In this document: positions 1 through 7,668 of the stretch, one piece after another
Numbering within the stretch: the stretch's first letter is position 1
Layout: each line of letters opens with the position of its first letter
NCBI GenBank assembly: GCA_005893365.1
Contig: VBPB01000062.1
Location: 1 to 8,517 of the forward strand
Direction of reading: 5' to 3'
Length of the DNA: 8,517 nt
Source: Candidatus Eiseniibacteriota bacterium
GTDB lineage: Bacteria; Eisenbacteria; RBG-16-71-46
Translations under genes and position numbers: made by a program
The notes under the pieces: generated by a model
What the model saw: only the letters and a program-made list of their open reading frames with translations
Told to the model about the DNA's origin: nothing
Database searches by the model: none

Positions 1-93
1 CTCCTCGGCGCCGGCGCACATCGCCTGGAGCAGCAGATCGACGCTGCTGCCCGGGACCGGACTGCCGTTGAGGGCGACCAGCGTGCGGGTCAT
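1..93 (-). CDS. NADPH-dependent FMN reductase-like protein (partial, N-terminus only)
   Basis: Only the first 31 codons lie in the window; the rest runs off the left edge. The peptide begins MTRTLVALNGSPVPGSSVDL and continues into a helix ending in GAEE. This matches the first beta strand, the phosphate-binding loop (LNGSP..GSS) and first helix of flavodoxin-fold NADPH-dependent FMN reductases (family knowledge), which reduce FMN or other small acceptors in the cytoplasm. The ATG at 93-91 has only a weak GGGGAT ribosome site upstream. The gene starts 31 bases after the stop of the mutase B12 subunit on the same strand, so it is probably the last visible gene of the mutase operon. A role in keeping cobalamin reduced would be attractive but is pure inference. 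Iron-sulfur flavoproteins and NAD(P)H dehydrogenases share this start, so the exact subfamily cannot be told. Confidence 0.6.
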   Translation of the reverse strand, partial: MTRTLVALNGSPVPGSSVDLLLQAMCAGAEE

Positions 94-124
94 GGCCGAT
101 CCCCGGTCCCGGCCGCGCCGGCGC

Positions 125-751
125 TCAGCCGCGACGACGGCCCGATGAAGCCTTGGCCCTGGCGACCGGTTTGGGCTTGGCGGTGGCTTTGCGATTCGTG
201 GTGGCCCTGGGCTTCGCGGCGGCCCCGGGCTTCGCGCCCACCGTCGCTAGTGCGCGCTTGCGCATCGCGACGGCCTTGGTCTTGGGGGGCGCGGCCTTGG
301 CGTTCGCAACCGCCTTACCTCCCGCCCGCGCCGGCACGCGGGCCTCGCCCCGATGCGCCTCGTCGAACCAGCCGCGGATGTAGCGGGCGATATCCTGCGT
401 CGAGGCGCCCGGGCCGAACAGCCGGCCCACGCCGCGCTTGGCCAGCGTGGCCATGTCCTCGGCCGGGATGATGCCGCCGCCGGTGAGCAGGCGATCGCCG
501 ATGCCGCGCGTGCGCATCAGCTTCATCACCTCGGGGAAGAGCGTCATGTGCGCGCCCGAGAGGATCGACAGCGCCACGACGTCCACGTCCTCCTGGGCCG
601 CGGCCTCGACGATCTGCTCCGGGGTCTGGTGCAGGCCGGTGTAGATGACCTCCATCCCGGCGTCGCGCAACGACGCCGCGACCACCTTGGCACCCCGATC
701 GTGCCCATCCAGGCCGGGCTTGCCGACCAGTACGCGGATCTTGCGCTGCAT
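125..751 (-). CDS. Coenzyme B12-binding small subunit of an acyl-CoA mutase, with a basic C-terminal tail
   Basis: A 208-residue protein. Residues 1-130 are the cobalamin-binding (Rossmann-like) domain of the methylmalonyl-CoA mutase family. The DxHxxG motif is D15-G-H17-D-R-G20, in which H17 would be the lower axial cobalt ligand; S62-I-L64 and the glycines 91-93 complete the binding site. It works with the large subunit encoded upstream (1530-3377), supplying adenosylcobalamin for radical carbon-skeleton rearrangement. The ATG at 751-749 has AGGAG with good spacing. After the last acidic residue (E136) comes a 72-residue tail of Ala, Pro, Lys and Arg: about 21 basic residues and no acidic ones, resembling a histone H1 tail. 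Family members usually end soon after the B12 domain, so this tail is extra. The gene is separated from the large subunit by a membrane-protein gene (776-1516), an uncommon order. The B12-domain call is secure; substrate specificity depends on the large subunit. Confidence 0.92.
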   Translation of the reverse strand: MQRKIRVLVGKPGLDGHDRGAKVVAASLRDAGMEVIYTGLHQTPEQIVEAAAQEDVDVVALSILSGAHMTLFPEVMKLMRTRGIGDRLLTGGGIIPAEDMATLAKRGVGRLFGPGASTQDIARYIRGWFDEAHRGEARVPARAGGKAVANAKAAPPKTKAVAMRKRALATVGAKPGAAAKPRATTNRKATAKPKPVARAKASSGRRRG

Positions 752-775
752 GCGTTCTCCTATCGTGGTCCGAAC

Positions 776-1516
776 TCAGCCGATGGGCCGTCGCCCCGGG
801 TCCTGGAGCGCTTCGTCGTCGTCGCCTGCGTCCGCCGCGGCCAGCTCGGCCGCGGTCTCCTCCTCGCGGCGGATGGCCTCCGCGAAGTCGGCGCTCCCCG
901 GCGCCCGAACCTCGCCATCCTCATCGCGCGGCGGGCGGACGATGTGACGCTGGAGCAGGTCGTGCGCAGCCTGCGCCGACTCCTCGGTCTCGAAGGCCCA
1001 GGCCTGATAGTCGTGGTCGCGCCCCAGCGCCTCGAGCCGCCACGGATCGTGGTCGGGAGCGCCGCGCACGATGCGCACGGCGATGAGATCTCCGGGCTCG
1101 AGTCGTTGCCCCGGCTCCCAGCCGGGGAGACGCCGGCCGGTGCGCGGGTTGATCGGCGCGCCGCGGCCCAGGAGCACCTGAGAGTCCGGGTCGGTCGAGG
1201 GCTCGAGCGTGGTCGTGGTCGCGGCGCGGACCGGGAACACCTCCTCGGGCGAGCCCGGCGGGACGAGGTGGATCTGGTCGCCATCGGGCACGAAGGCTAC
1301 GCCGTCCGAGGTGATGGCCACGACTTCGCCGGACTCGGCGCCCAGTTCGTCCAGTTCCTGGCCCACCCCGGCGCTCCAGCTCGTGCTCTCGGCCCCGGGG
1401 TCGGGGGCCGCGTCGGGATGCCGGGCGCCGGGCTCGGCGGGGCGCCCGCCACCGAAGACGCGCATGATCAGGGCGATCAGCCCCACCGCGACCACGATGC
1501 CGATGGCGAAGTTCAT
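776..1516 (-). CDS. Uncharacterised membrane-anchored acidic protein between the two mutase subunits
   Basis: A 246-residue protein that I do not recognise. Residues 2-18 (NFAIGIVVAVGLIALIM) form one hydrophobic helix followed by R19 and R25, which by the positive-inside rule predicts the rest of the protein in the cytoplasm. A Pro/Gly/Ala linker follows. Then comes a probably beta-rich part (GEVVAITSDGVAFVPDGDQI and after), an LEPGDLIAVRIVRG segment, a region with tryptophans and a helical stretch (ESAQAAHDLLQRHI), and an acidic end (EEETAAEL, DAGDDDEA). The ATG at 1516-1514 lies 13 bases after the stop of the mutase large subunit, with no clear ribosome site, so translational coupling is likely; its stop is 24 bases before the B12 subunit start. 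Codon use and GC look like the neighbours. The coding call is good because of position, spacing and sensible composition. Function is unknown; tethering or assembly of the mutase is a guess from context. Confidence 0.78.
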   Translation of the reverse strand: MNFAIGIVVAVGLIALIMRVFGGGRPAEPGARHPDAAPDPGAESTSWSAGVGQELDELGAESGEVVAITSDGVAFVPDGDQIHLVPPGSPEEVFPVRAATTTTLEPSTDPDSQVLLGRGAPINPRTGRRLPGWEPGQRLEPGDLIAVRIVRGAPDHDPWRLEALGRDHDYQAWAFETEESAQAAHDLLQRHIVRPPRDEDGEVRAPGSADFAEAIRREEETAAELAAADAGDDDEALQDPGRRPIG

Positions 1517-1529
1517 GGCGCGCCCGGAC

Positions 1530-3377
<1,848 letters not shown>

Positions 3378-3402
3378 GAGCTCTCCTCCGCCTCGTGACG
3401 TC

Positions 3403-4443
3403 TCATCCTCGCGCGCTCCGCACCGCGCGTCCGCTTCGTCCAGCCCCACGCCGCGGCGCGCGGCCGTTCTCGCCCGCCGCGGCGGACCCATCGCCCGCGA
3501 GCCGCCCCGCCGCCTGATGCGGCGTGAGCCGGCGGCTCACCAGGGCGTCGATGCTCGCCGCCCATCGCTGCTCGGGCACCCGGGCGCGGAACTCGCCCCA
3601 CAGCCGCTCGCGCAGCAGGTCGTGCAGCCGCTGCTCGAGCCGCCGGCGCCGGCGCCGCTCCAGGCCGCTGGTCGCCTCGAGATGCGCGCGGTGCTGCTCG
3701 AACGCCTCGACCACCTCCGCCACCCCGTCGCCCTGCGAGGCCACGGTCTGCAGCACCGGCGGCGACCAATCGCCGCCGGGTGCTCGCAGCTCGAGCGCGC
3801 TCTTGACCGCGAACGCCGCCCGGTCGGCCCCCTCGCGATCGGACTTGTTGATCACGAACAGGTCGCCGATCTCCATCAGGCCGGCCTTCATCGCCTGCAC
3901 CCCGTCACCCGACTCGGGCACCAGCACGACCGCGGTACTGTCGGCGGCCTGGGCCACCTCCAGCTCGCTCTGCCCCACCCCCACGGTCTCGATGAGGATA
4001 CGCGAGAACCCGGCCGCATCCAGCACGTCGCAGGCCTGGGCGGTGTGGACGGCGAGCCCCCCCATGCTGCCGCGGGTGGCCATCGAGCGGATGAACACCC
4101 CGGGGTCGCCCGCCAGCTCGCCCATGCGGACCCGGTCGCCGAGCAGGGCCCCGCCGCTGAACGGGCTGGTCGGGTCCACCGCCACGATGGCCACCGTCTC
4201 GCCGCGGCGGCGGTAGTCCTGCGCCATGCGCGCGACCAGCGTGCTCTTGCCGGCGCCGGGCGGCCCGGTGACGCCGATGCGGAACGCCCGTCCGCTGGCC
4301 GCGAAGCAGGCGTCGAGGATGCCAACCGCCTCGGGCGCCTCGTTCTCGACCAGCGAGATGGCGCGGGCGAGCGGTACCCGCTCGCCGTCCAGGGCGCGGC
4401 GGATCAGGCTCGCGGTGGGGCCAGTACGCTTCATGCGGGGCAT
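3403..4443 (-). CDS. meaB: MeaB-type GTPase, G-protein chaperone of the B12-dependent mutase
   Basis: A 346-residue P-loop GTPase of the MeaB/ArgK family (SIMIBI class). These proteins load adenosylcobalamin into acyl-CoA mutases and protect or reactivate them using GTP. Visible motifs are Walker A GPPGAGKS (60-67), DPTSPFSGGALLGDRVRM (90-107), the switch segment ETVGVGQSE (152-160) and the guanine-specificity motif NKSD (199-202). The N-terminal helix (ARAISLVENE) and the C-terminal helical dimerisation region around RRRRRRLEQRLHDLLRERLW are also typical. The first ATG (4443) has GGAG only two bases upstream; the second ATG (residue 4, at 4434) is spaced better from the same GGAG and may be the true start. 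The last ~20 residues (GRAPRRGAGRSGRAVRSARG) are a basic tail beyond the usual domain. It is the first gene of the mutase operon. Adjacency to a split mutase supports a dedicated chaperone rather than a stand-alone ArgK-like protein. Confidence 0.93.
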   Translation of the reverse strand: MPRMKRTGPTASLIRRALDGERVPLARAISLVENEAPEAVGILDACFAASGRAFRIGVTGPPGAGKSTLVARMAQDYRRRGETVAIVAVDPTSPFSGGALLGDRVRMGELAGDPGVFIRSMATRGSMGGLAVHTAQACDVLDAAGFSRILIETVGVGQSELEVAQAADSTAVVLVPESGDGVQAMKAGLMEIGDLFVINKSDREGADRAAFAVKSALELRAPGGDWSPPVLQTVASQGDGVAEVVEAFEQHRAHLEATSGLERRRRRRLEQRLHDLLRERLWGEFRARVPEQRWAASIDALVSRRLTPHQAAGRLAGDGSAAAGENGRAPRRGAGRSGRAVRSARG

Positions 4444-4467
4444 CGCTCCGGGACGGGGGCGGGCTCG

Positions 4468-4494
4468 GGCGCCTTGAGGCGCCGCGCGGCGCCT
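4468..4494. repeat. GC-rich inverted repeats (three GGCGCC, 10-bp phase) in the meaB leader
   Basis: GGCGCC occurs three times at exact 10-bp intervals (4468, 4478, 4488). The second and third copies lie inside an 18-base perfect palindrome (4477-4494). The first and second can instead pair as a stem with a TTGA loop. The array lies 25-51 bases upstream of the meaB start. It has no following T-run, so it is not a typical intrinsic terminator; an operator or an alternative-hairpin leader is possible. In a GC-rich genome such repeats also arise by chance. Confidence 0.4.
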
Positions 4495-4531
4495 GTCAGG
4501 AGCGGGCCTGAATCATGCGTCTCGCGGCCCC

Positions 4532-4561
4532 AAGTTACGGCCGCATGCGAAGAAGGGTCAA
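4532..4561 (-). promoter_or_regulatory. Candidate sigma70-type promoter for the meaB-mutase operon
   Basis: On the minus strand TTGACC (4561-4556) matches the -35 consensus at five of six positions. An 18-base spacer leads to TAACTT (4537-4532), a weak -10. It sits just after the stop of the DUF1648 gene and about 90 bases before meaB, the only non-coding gap ahead of the operon. The -10 is poor, so this is tentative; read-through from the repressor operon is the alternative. Confidence 0.3.
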
Positions 4562-4563
4562 GG

Positions 4564-4914
4564 TCAGGCCGGCGTGGTCCCCGCGGGGGGCAGCTTATCG
4601 GGGTCGGCCCGCCAGACGCGGTACGAGTAGACGAACAGCAGGACGATCCCGGCGACGAGCAGCGCGCACGAGGCGACCAACGCCCAGGGGGTCCGCAGCA
4701 GCCCCGCGGCCATGAACGCCAGGCCCTCGACCACGAACACCCGCGGAAGGCCGAGCAGGCCCTCGAACCGGCCGCCGTAGCGATCCACCTGCATGTGCAG
4801 GTTCCAGTGCACCGGGATGCGCTCGGGCGCTCCCGGCCAGGTGAGTGCCGCGAGCACGAACATCGCGGCGAGCAGCAGCCACATGGGCAGCTCGCTCTGC
4901 CAGCGGATCCTCAA
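4564..4914 (-). CDS. DUF1648 (SdpI N-terminal-like) small membrane protein
   Basis: A 116-residue inner-membrane protein. The motif PERIPVHWNLHMQVDRYGGR (30-49) is the DUF1648 signature (IPxHWN...G..DRYG), as in the N-terminal part of SdpI-type immunity and signalling proteins. Hydrophobic segments are at about 10-27, 55-73 and 77-95, giving three predicted helices, whereas full SdpI proteins have about twice as many. The start is TTG at 4914-4912, overlapping the TGA of the upstream repressor as TTGA, four bases after GGAGG (4923-4919). The pair repressor plus DUF1648 protein resembles SdpR-SdpI of Bacillus, where the membrane protein senses or neutralises a toxin and titrates the repressor. 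No toxin gene is visible here. The family call is good; immunity, signalling or envelope-stress roles are inference. Confidence 0.82.
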   Translation of the reverse strand: MRIRWQSELPMWLLLAAMFVLAALTWPGAPERIPVHWNLHMQVDRYGGRFEGLLGLPRVFVVEGLAFMAAGLLRTPWALVASCALLVAGIVLLFVYSYRVWRADPDKLPPAGTTPA

Positions 4915-5192
4915 GACCCCTCCTTCCCGTCGCGCCCTGTCTTCAGGAGCGACAGCACCCCGGCGATGGTCTCTTCGACCGCCGAGAGGTTCAGGCTGTA
5001 GACGATGCTGGTCCGCCGCCGCTCCTGGACGATCAGCCCGGCGTGCCGGAGCACGCTGAAGTGTCCCGAGAGCGTGGACTTGGCGAGCGGGAAGCGCTCG
5101 GCCAGCTCGCCCGCGGTCATGTCCCGGGCGCGCAGGAGCCGCAGGATCTCGCGACGGGTCGGATCGCTCAGGGCACGGAAAACCTCGTTCAC
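4911..5192 (-). CDS. ArsR-family winged-helix repressor, SdpR-like
   Basis: A 93-residue autorepressor-type transcription factor. FRALSDPTRREILRLLRARD (residues 5-24) opens the ArsR/SmtB winged helix. The recognition helix lies in AGELAERFPLAKSTLSGHFS (about 27-46), and the beta wing is LIVQERRRTSIVYSLN (53-68). The cysteine-rich metal box (ELCVCDL) of metal-sensing ArsR proteins is absent, and the sequence resembles the SdpR/YczG group. The start is GTG at 5192-5190, five bases after AAGGAG (5203-5198). Longer versions beginning at ATG 5237 or TTG 5261 would include the predicted promoter and have no ribosome site, so they are rejected. It is cotranscribed with, and overlaps, the DUF1648 gene. 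Two dyads in the promoter are likely its own operators. The target and inducing signal are unknown. Confidence 0.88.
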   Translation of the reverse strand: MNEVFRALSDPTRREILRLLRARDMTAGELAERFPLAKSTLSGHFSVLRHAGLIVQERRRTSIVYSLNLSAVEETIAGVLSLLKTGRDGKEGS

Positions 5193-5197
5193 GGCGT

Positions 5198-5203
5198 CTC
5201 CTT
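5198..5203 (-). promoter_or_regulatory. Ribosome binding site fixing the GTG start of the SdpR-like repressor
   Basis: AAGGAG on the minus strand, followed by five bases (ACGCC) and then GTG. It is the only good Shine-Dalgarno sequence near the gene and it places the first residue directly before the conserved N-terminal helix of the family. Confidence 0.75.
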
Positions 5204-5204
5204 G

Positions 5205-5243
5205 TTTCTGTATTTCGTCAAATGCAGAAATAAACATATGTTT
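5205..5243. promoter_or_regulatory. Two candidate operator dyads for the SdpR-like repressor
   Basis: Dyad 1 (5205-5230) pairs TTTCTGTATTT with AAATGCAGAAA around a four-base centre, 10 of 11 positions matching. Dyad 2 (5232-5243) is the perfect palindrome AAACATATGTTT. Their centres are 20 bp apart, about two helical turns, so bound dimers would face the same side of the DNA. Dyad 2 overlaps the predicted -10 box and dyad 1 covers the predicted transcription start, suiting repression. The stretch is AT-rich in an otherwise very GC-rich window. Confidence 0.55.
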
Positions 5244-5261
5244 GCCCGTCGGGGTTGGCAA
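5233..5261 (-). promoter_or_regulatory. Sigma70-type promoter of the SdpR-like/DUF1648 operon
   Basis: On the minus strand TTGCCA (5261-5256) matches the -35 consensus at five of six positions, followed by a 17-base spacer and TATGTT (5238-5233), four of six for -10. Transcription would begin near 5226, leaving a leader of about 34 bases that contains the AAGGAG site. Confidence 0.55.
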
Positions 5262-5289
5262 GCGCCTTCTTGGGGCCGCCGGGAAGCGG

Positions 5290-6663
5290 TCAGCCTTGGG
5301 GGGCCGTCAGATGGCCGTCCCGGGCCCCCGGCCCTTCCAGGACGCGCCGGGCGATGGTGACGGCCGCCTGTGGGGCAGCGATGCGCCCGGCGGCCTCGCG
5401 CAGGCCCTCGAGCGTCGCGGGGTGGGTGAGCCAATCGCTCACCGTGGCCGCCACCTCCTCGGCGCTGTCGGCGTGGCGGGCGGCGCCGGCGGCCTCGAGG
5501 TACTCGGCGTTCTTGACCTCCTGCCCCGGCGTCGGCTTGTAGATGACGAGCGGAACCCGCTTGATGAGCGCCTCCGAGCAGGTGAGCCCGCCCGCCTTGC
5601 TCACCGCCACGTCGCAGGCCTCGAGCCAGGCGTCCACCTCGTGCGTGAAGCCGACCGGCAGGATGCGCCCGGCGTGGGCGGCCGGGAGTGCCGCGACCCG
5701 GGCGCGCAGCCGTTGGTTCATGCCACAGATCACCGCCACGCGCGGCGCCGAGGGCAACGCGGCGAGCCGGTCGGCGATCTCGGCGAGCGGTCCGACCCCT
5801 TGGCCGCCGCCCATCATCAGCACCACCGGCCCGTCGCCGTCGAGCCCGAGCCGGGCCCGCGCCTGAGCGCGGCCGATCGGCTCGGCGAAGCGCGGGTTGA
5901 CCGGGATGCCGGTCACCTCGATGTGCTCGCGCGCCACGCCGTGGCCGGCGAGCTCGGCGGCCACCTGCTCGCTCGCCACGAAGTAGCGGTCCACGTGCGG
6001 GAACGCCCAGAATGGGTGGGCGGTGAAATCGGTGATGACGCAGTAGAGCGGCGCCTCGAGGTGGCCGCGCGCGCGCGCCGGCGACAGGGCTTCGACCGGC
6101 AGGAAGTGCGTGCACACGACGGCGTTCGCCCCCTCGCCCTGTACCACCCGCACCAGCCGGCGCAGGTTGAGCCGGTCCATCGCCAGCCGCACCGGGCTGG
6201 TGCTGCGGTTGACGCGCGCGCCGGCCCACGAGTGGTAGAGCACGCCCCAGAGCGCCGGGGCGCGCGCGGCCATGGCGTTGTACGAGGCGGCGTAGGTGTC
6301 GCGGTAGAGCCGCGAGGCGAAGACCAGCGTGTCGACCTCGCGGACGATGGCACCCGGGGCCTGCGCCTCGAACGCCGCGGCCAGCGCCCGCGCGGCCGAC
6401 TGGTGCCCGTTCCCGGCGCTCGCGTGCAGGATGGCCACGCGCGGTCCGGCCGCGGCCGCGGCCGCGGGGCGGGGGGCGGCCGGGTCGCCGCTCAGCGTCT
6501 GCACCGCGACCATCCCCTTGCCGGCGGCCGGGAACAGCAGCCCGGCCTCCTCGCGCCCGCGGCGGCGCTCGCGCCACCAGCGCCGCTGCGCGCGCAGCCG
6601 CGCCCGCCAGCGCTGGCGGATCCGGGCCGGGATGGTGATGCGCGCGATGCGGGGGACCTTCAA
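5290..6663 (-). CDS. GT28 glycosyltransferase, MGDG synthase/diacylglycerol glucosyltransferase-like
   Basis: A 457-residue GT-B enzyme. The N-terminal MGDG-synthase domain shows VAILHASAGNGHQSAARAL (76-94, with GNGH at 84-87), VVCTHFLPVEAL (182-193) and ITDFTAHPFW (210-219, the HPFW lipid-acceptor motif of UgtP-like enzymes). The C-terminal GT28 domain shows GIPVNPRF (252-259), MMGGGQGVG (283-291), VICGMN and SKAGGLTCSEAL (355-366), the last forming the UDP-sugar site. By family it would transfer glucose or galactose from a UDP-sugar to diacylglycerol at the inner face of the membrane; the actual sugar and acceptor are not visible. Residues 1-41 hold 15 arginines plus isoleucines and tryptophans, probably an amphipathic membrane-binding helix, and residues 61-73 are an Ala/Pro linker. 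The start is TTG at 6663-6661, four bases after AGGAGG (6673-6668); a later ATG at residue 51 would drop the basic segment and has no such site. It follows yraN by 15 bases. Confidence 0.85.
   Translation of the reverse strand: MKVPRIARITIPARIRQRWRARLRAQRRWWRERRRGREEAGLLFPAAGKGMVAVQTLSGDPAAPRPAAAAAAGPRVAILHASAGNGHQSAARALAAAFEAQAPGAIVREVDTLVFASRLYRDTYAASYNAMAARAPALWGVLYHSWAGARVNRSTSPVRLAMDRLNLRRLVRVVQGEGANAVVCTHFLPVEALSPARARGHLEAPLYCVITDFTAHPFWAFPHVDRYFVASEQVAAELAGHGVAREHIEVTGIPVNPRFAEPIGRAQARARLGLDGDGPVVLMMGGGQGVGPLAEIADRLAALPSAPRVAVICGMNQRLRARVAALPAAHAGRILPVGFTHEVDAWLEACDVAVSKAGGLTCSEALIKRVPLVIYKPTPGQEVKNAEYLEAAGAARHADSAEEVAATVSDWLTHPATLEGLREAAGRIAAPQAAVTIARRVLEGPGARDGHLTAPQG
6447..6469. repeat. 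GGCCGC tandem repeat inside the glycosyltransferase gene
   Basis: GGCCGC is repeated about three times without interruption, followed by a G-rich run. On the coding strand it encodes the alanine part of the linker between the basic N-terminal segment and the first GT domain (residues 66-73). It is prone to slippage but is in frame here. Confidence 0.6.
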
Positions 6664-6678
6664 TCGGCCTCCTGTCGA

Positions 6679-7029
6679 TCACTCCGTCACGGCGTCGCGA
6701 TAGTGACGCACCGTGGCTCCGTCGGGGGTCAGCTCGACCGCCACGACGTCGATCCTTACGCGCCGGGCCCCGGCGAGTTGCAGGGCCCGCGCCGCGCGCG
6801 CGAGGCGGAGACGCTTGGCTAGGTCCACGGCCGCGGCCGCGCCCCCGTAGTCCGAACGCCCGCGATACTTGACCTCGATCACCACCTGAGCCGGCCCATC
6901 GGCGGCGACCGCGTCCACCTCGACGCCCGCCAGTCTGACGTTGCGGGCCGTCACGCGGCAGCCGGCCAGCTCCAGATAGGCCATCGCCAGCGCTTCACCC
7001 GCCCGGCCGTGCACGTTCGCCACACCCAT
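6679..7029 (-). CDS. yraN: UPF0102 family protein YraN (restriction endonuclease-like fold)
   Basis: A 116-residue protein of the UPF0102/YraN family. It begins MGVANVHGRAGEALAMAYLE, followed by GCRVTARNVRLAGVEVDAVA and VVIEVKYRGRSDYGG, in which E-V-D and EVK are the acidic and lysine positions of the PD-(D/E)xK-like nuclease fold. It ends with the helical AVDLAKRLRLARAARALQLA and a short C-terminal strand (RIDVVAVEL). The biochemical role is not established for the family; proximity to rnhB is widespread in bacteria and suggests DNA or RNA processing. The start is the ATG at 7029-7027, six bases after AAGGGAG; the ATG at 7035 abuts that site and is unlikely. Because rnhB upstream is frameshifted, the two can be read as one 329-residue chain, but the intact ribosome site and the out-of-frame rnhB stop (7081-7079) show that yraN is a separate gene. 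Confidence 0.88.
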   Translation of the reverse strand: MGVANVHGRAGEALAMAYLELAGCRVTARNVRLAGVEVDAVAADGPAQVVIEVKYRGRSDYGGAAAAVDLAKRLRLARAARALQLAGARRVRIDVVAVELTPDGATVRHYRDAVTE

Positions 7030-7078
7030 CGCCATCTCCCTTGGGGGGCGCGTCCCGACGGGGGCATCGCGGGGCATC

Positions 7079-7668
7079 CTACCCCAGCGGCAGCTCCAGC
7101 ACGCACACCGGCGGGAACGAGTAGCGATGGAGCTTGCAGGGGCCTTGTGACGCGCGAAGCCGTAGCCCGGCCAGACCGGGTCGAGCCGCTCCATGATCCG
7201 GTCGCGGACCACCTTGGCGAGGATCGACGCGGCGGCGATCGAGAGCATGGTCGCGTCGCCGTCGATGACCGGCTGCTGCGGGATCGTGGTACCGGGGACC
7301 GCGTCGCGGCCATCCACCAGCAGCAGCGTCGGTGTCACGCGCAGGCGGGCCACCGCGCGGCGCATCGCTTCCAGGCTGGCGCCGCGGATGTTGAGCCGGT
7401 CGATGGTGGGAGCGCCCACGACCGCCCATGCGAACGCCCGGGCCTCGAGGAGGACCCGGGCGTAGAGGGCGTCGCGCGCGAGCGCGGTCACCTGCTTGCT
7501 GTCGTTCAAGCCCTGCCAGTGCCCGCCGGGCTCGAGGACGACCGCGGCGGCCACCACCGGTCCGGCCAGCGGACCGCGTCCGGCCTCGTCCACTCCCGCC
7601 ACCGTGCCGCCGTCCCCCGCCACGCGGGCTTCGGCGCGGGCGAGCCGACGCCAGCCGGCGCCGGTCAC
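7079..7668 (-). pseudogene. rnhB: Ribonuclease HII gene with a frameshifting internal deletion near the 3' end
   Basis: RNase HII removes ribonucleotides from DNA. In frame from GTG 7668 the family sequence is intact to residue 175: AGVDEAGRGPLAGP (D27, E28), NDSKQ, LLLVDGRD (D119), IDGDATMLSIAAASILAKVV (D138) and PGYGFARHK. All four acidic metal ligands are present. The expected next segment (GYGTxxHxxAL, about 14 residues) is missing, and the usual C-terminus GPCKLHRYSFPPV appears in another frame, overlapping the last base of the Lys175 codon, and runs to a TAG at 7081-7079. A deletion of 3n+1 bases, about 40-46, near 7143-7146 explains this. Read straight through, the chain loses this tail, gains about 35 unrelated residues and continues into yraN. 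The GTG start overlaps the rplS stop (GTGA), so translation is probably coupled to rplS. It could be a real mutation, an assembly error, or a partly active enzyme. Confidence 0.85.

Noticed and set aside
4444..4563. Cobalamin riboswitch before the mutase operon
   Set aside because: The gap is only 120 bases and I could not find the conserved B12-box sequence; the structure seen is just GC-rich hairpins.
5005..6822. Long plus-strand open frame opposite the glycosyltransferase
   Set aside because: It covers the AT-rich promoter and the well-supported GT28 gene on the other strand; no domain motifs are seen.
6679..7668. A genuine RNase HII-YraN fusion protein
   Set aside because: About 35 residues between the domains are frameshifted rnhB tail and spacer DNA, the native rnhB stop is visible in another frame, and yraN keeps its own ribosome site.
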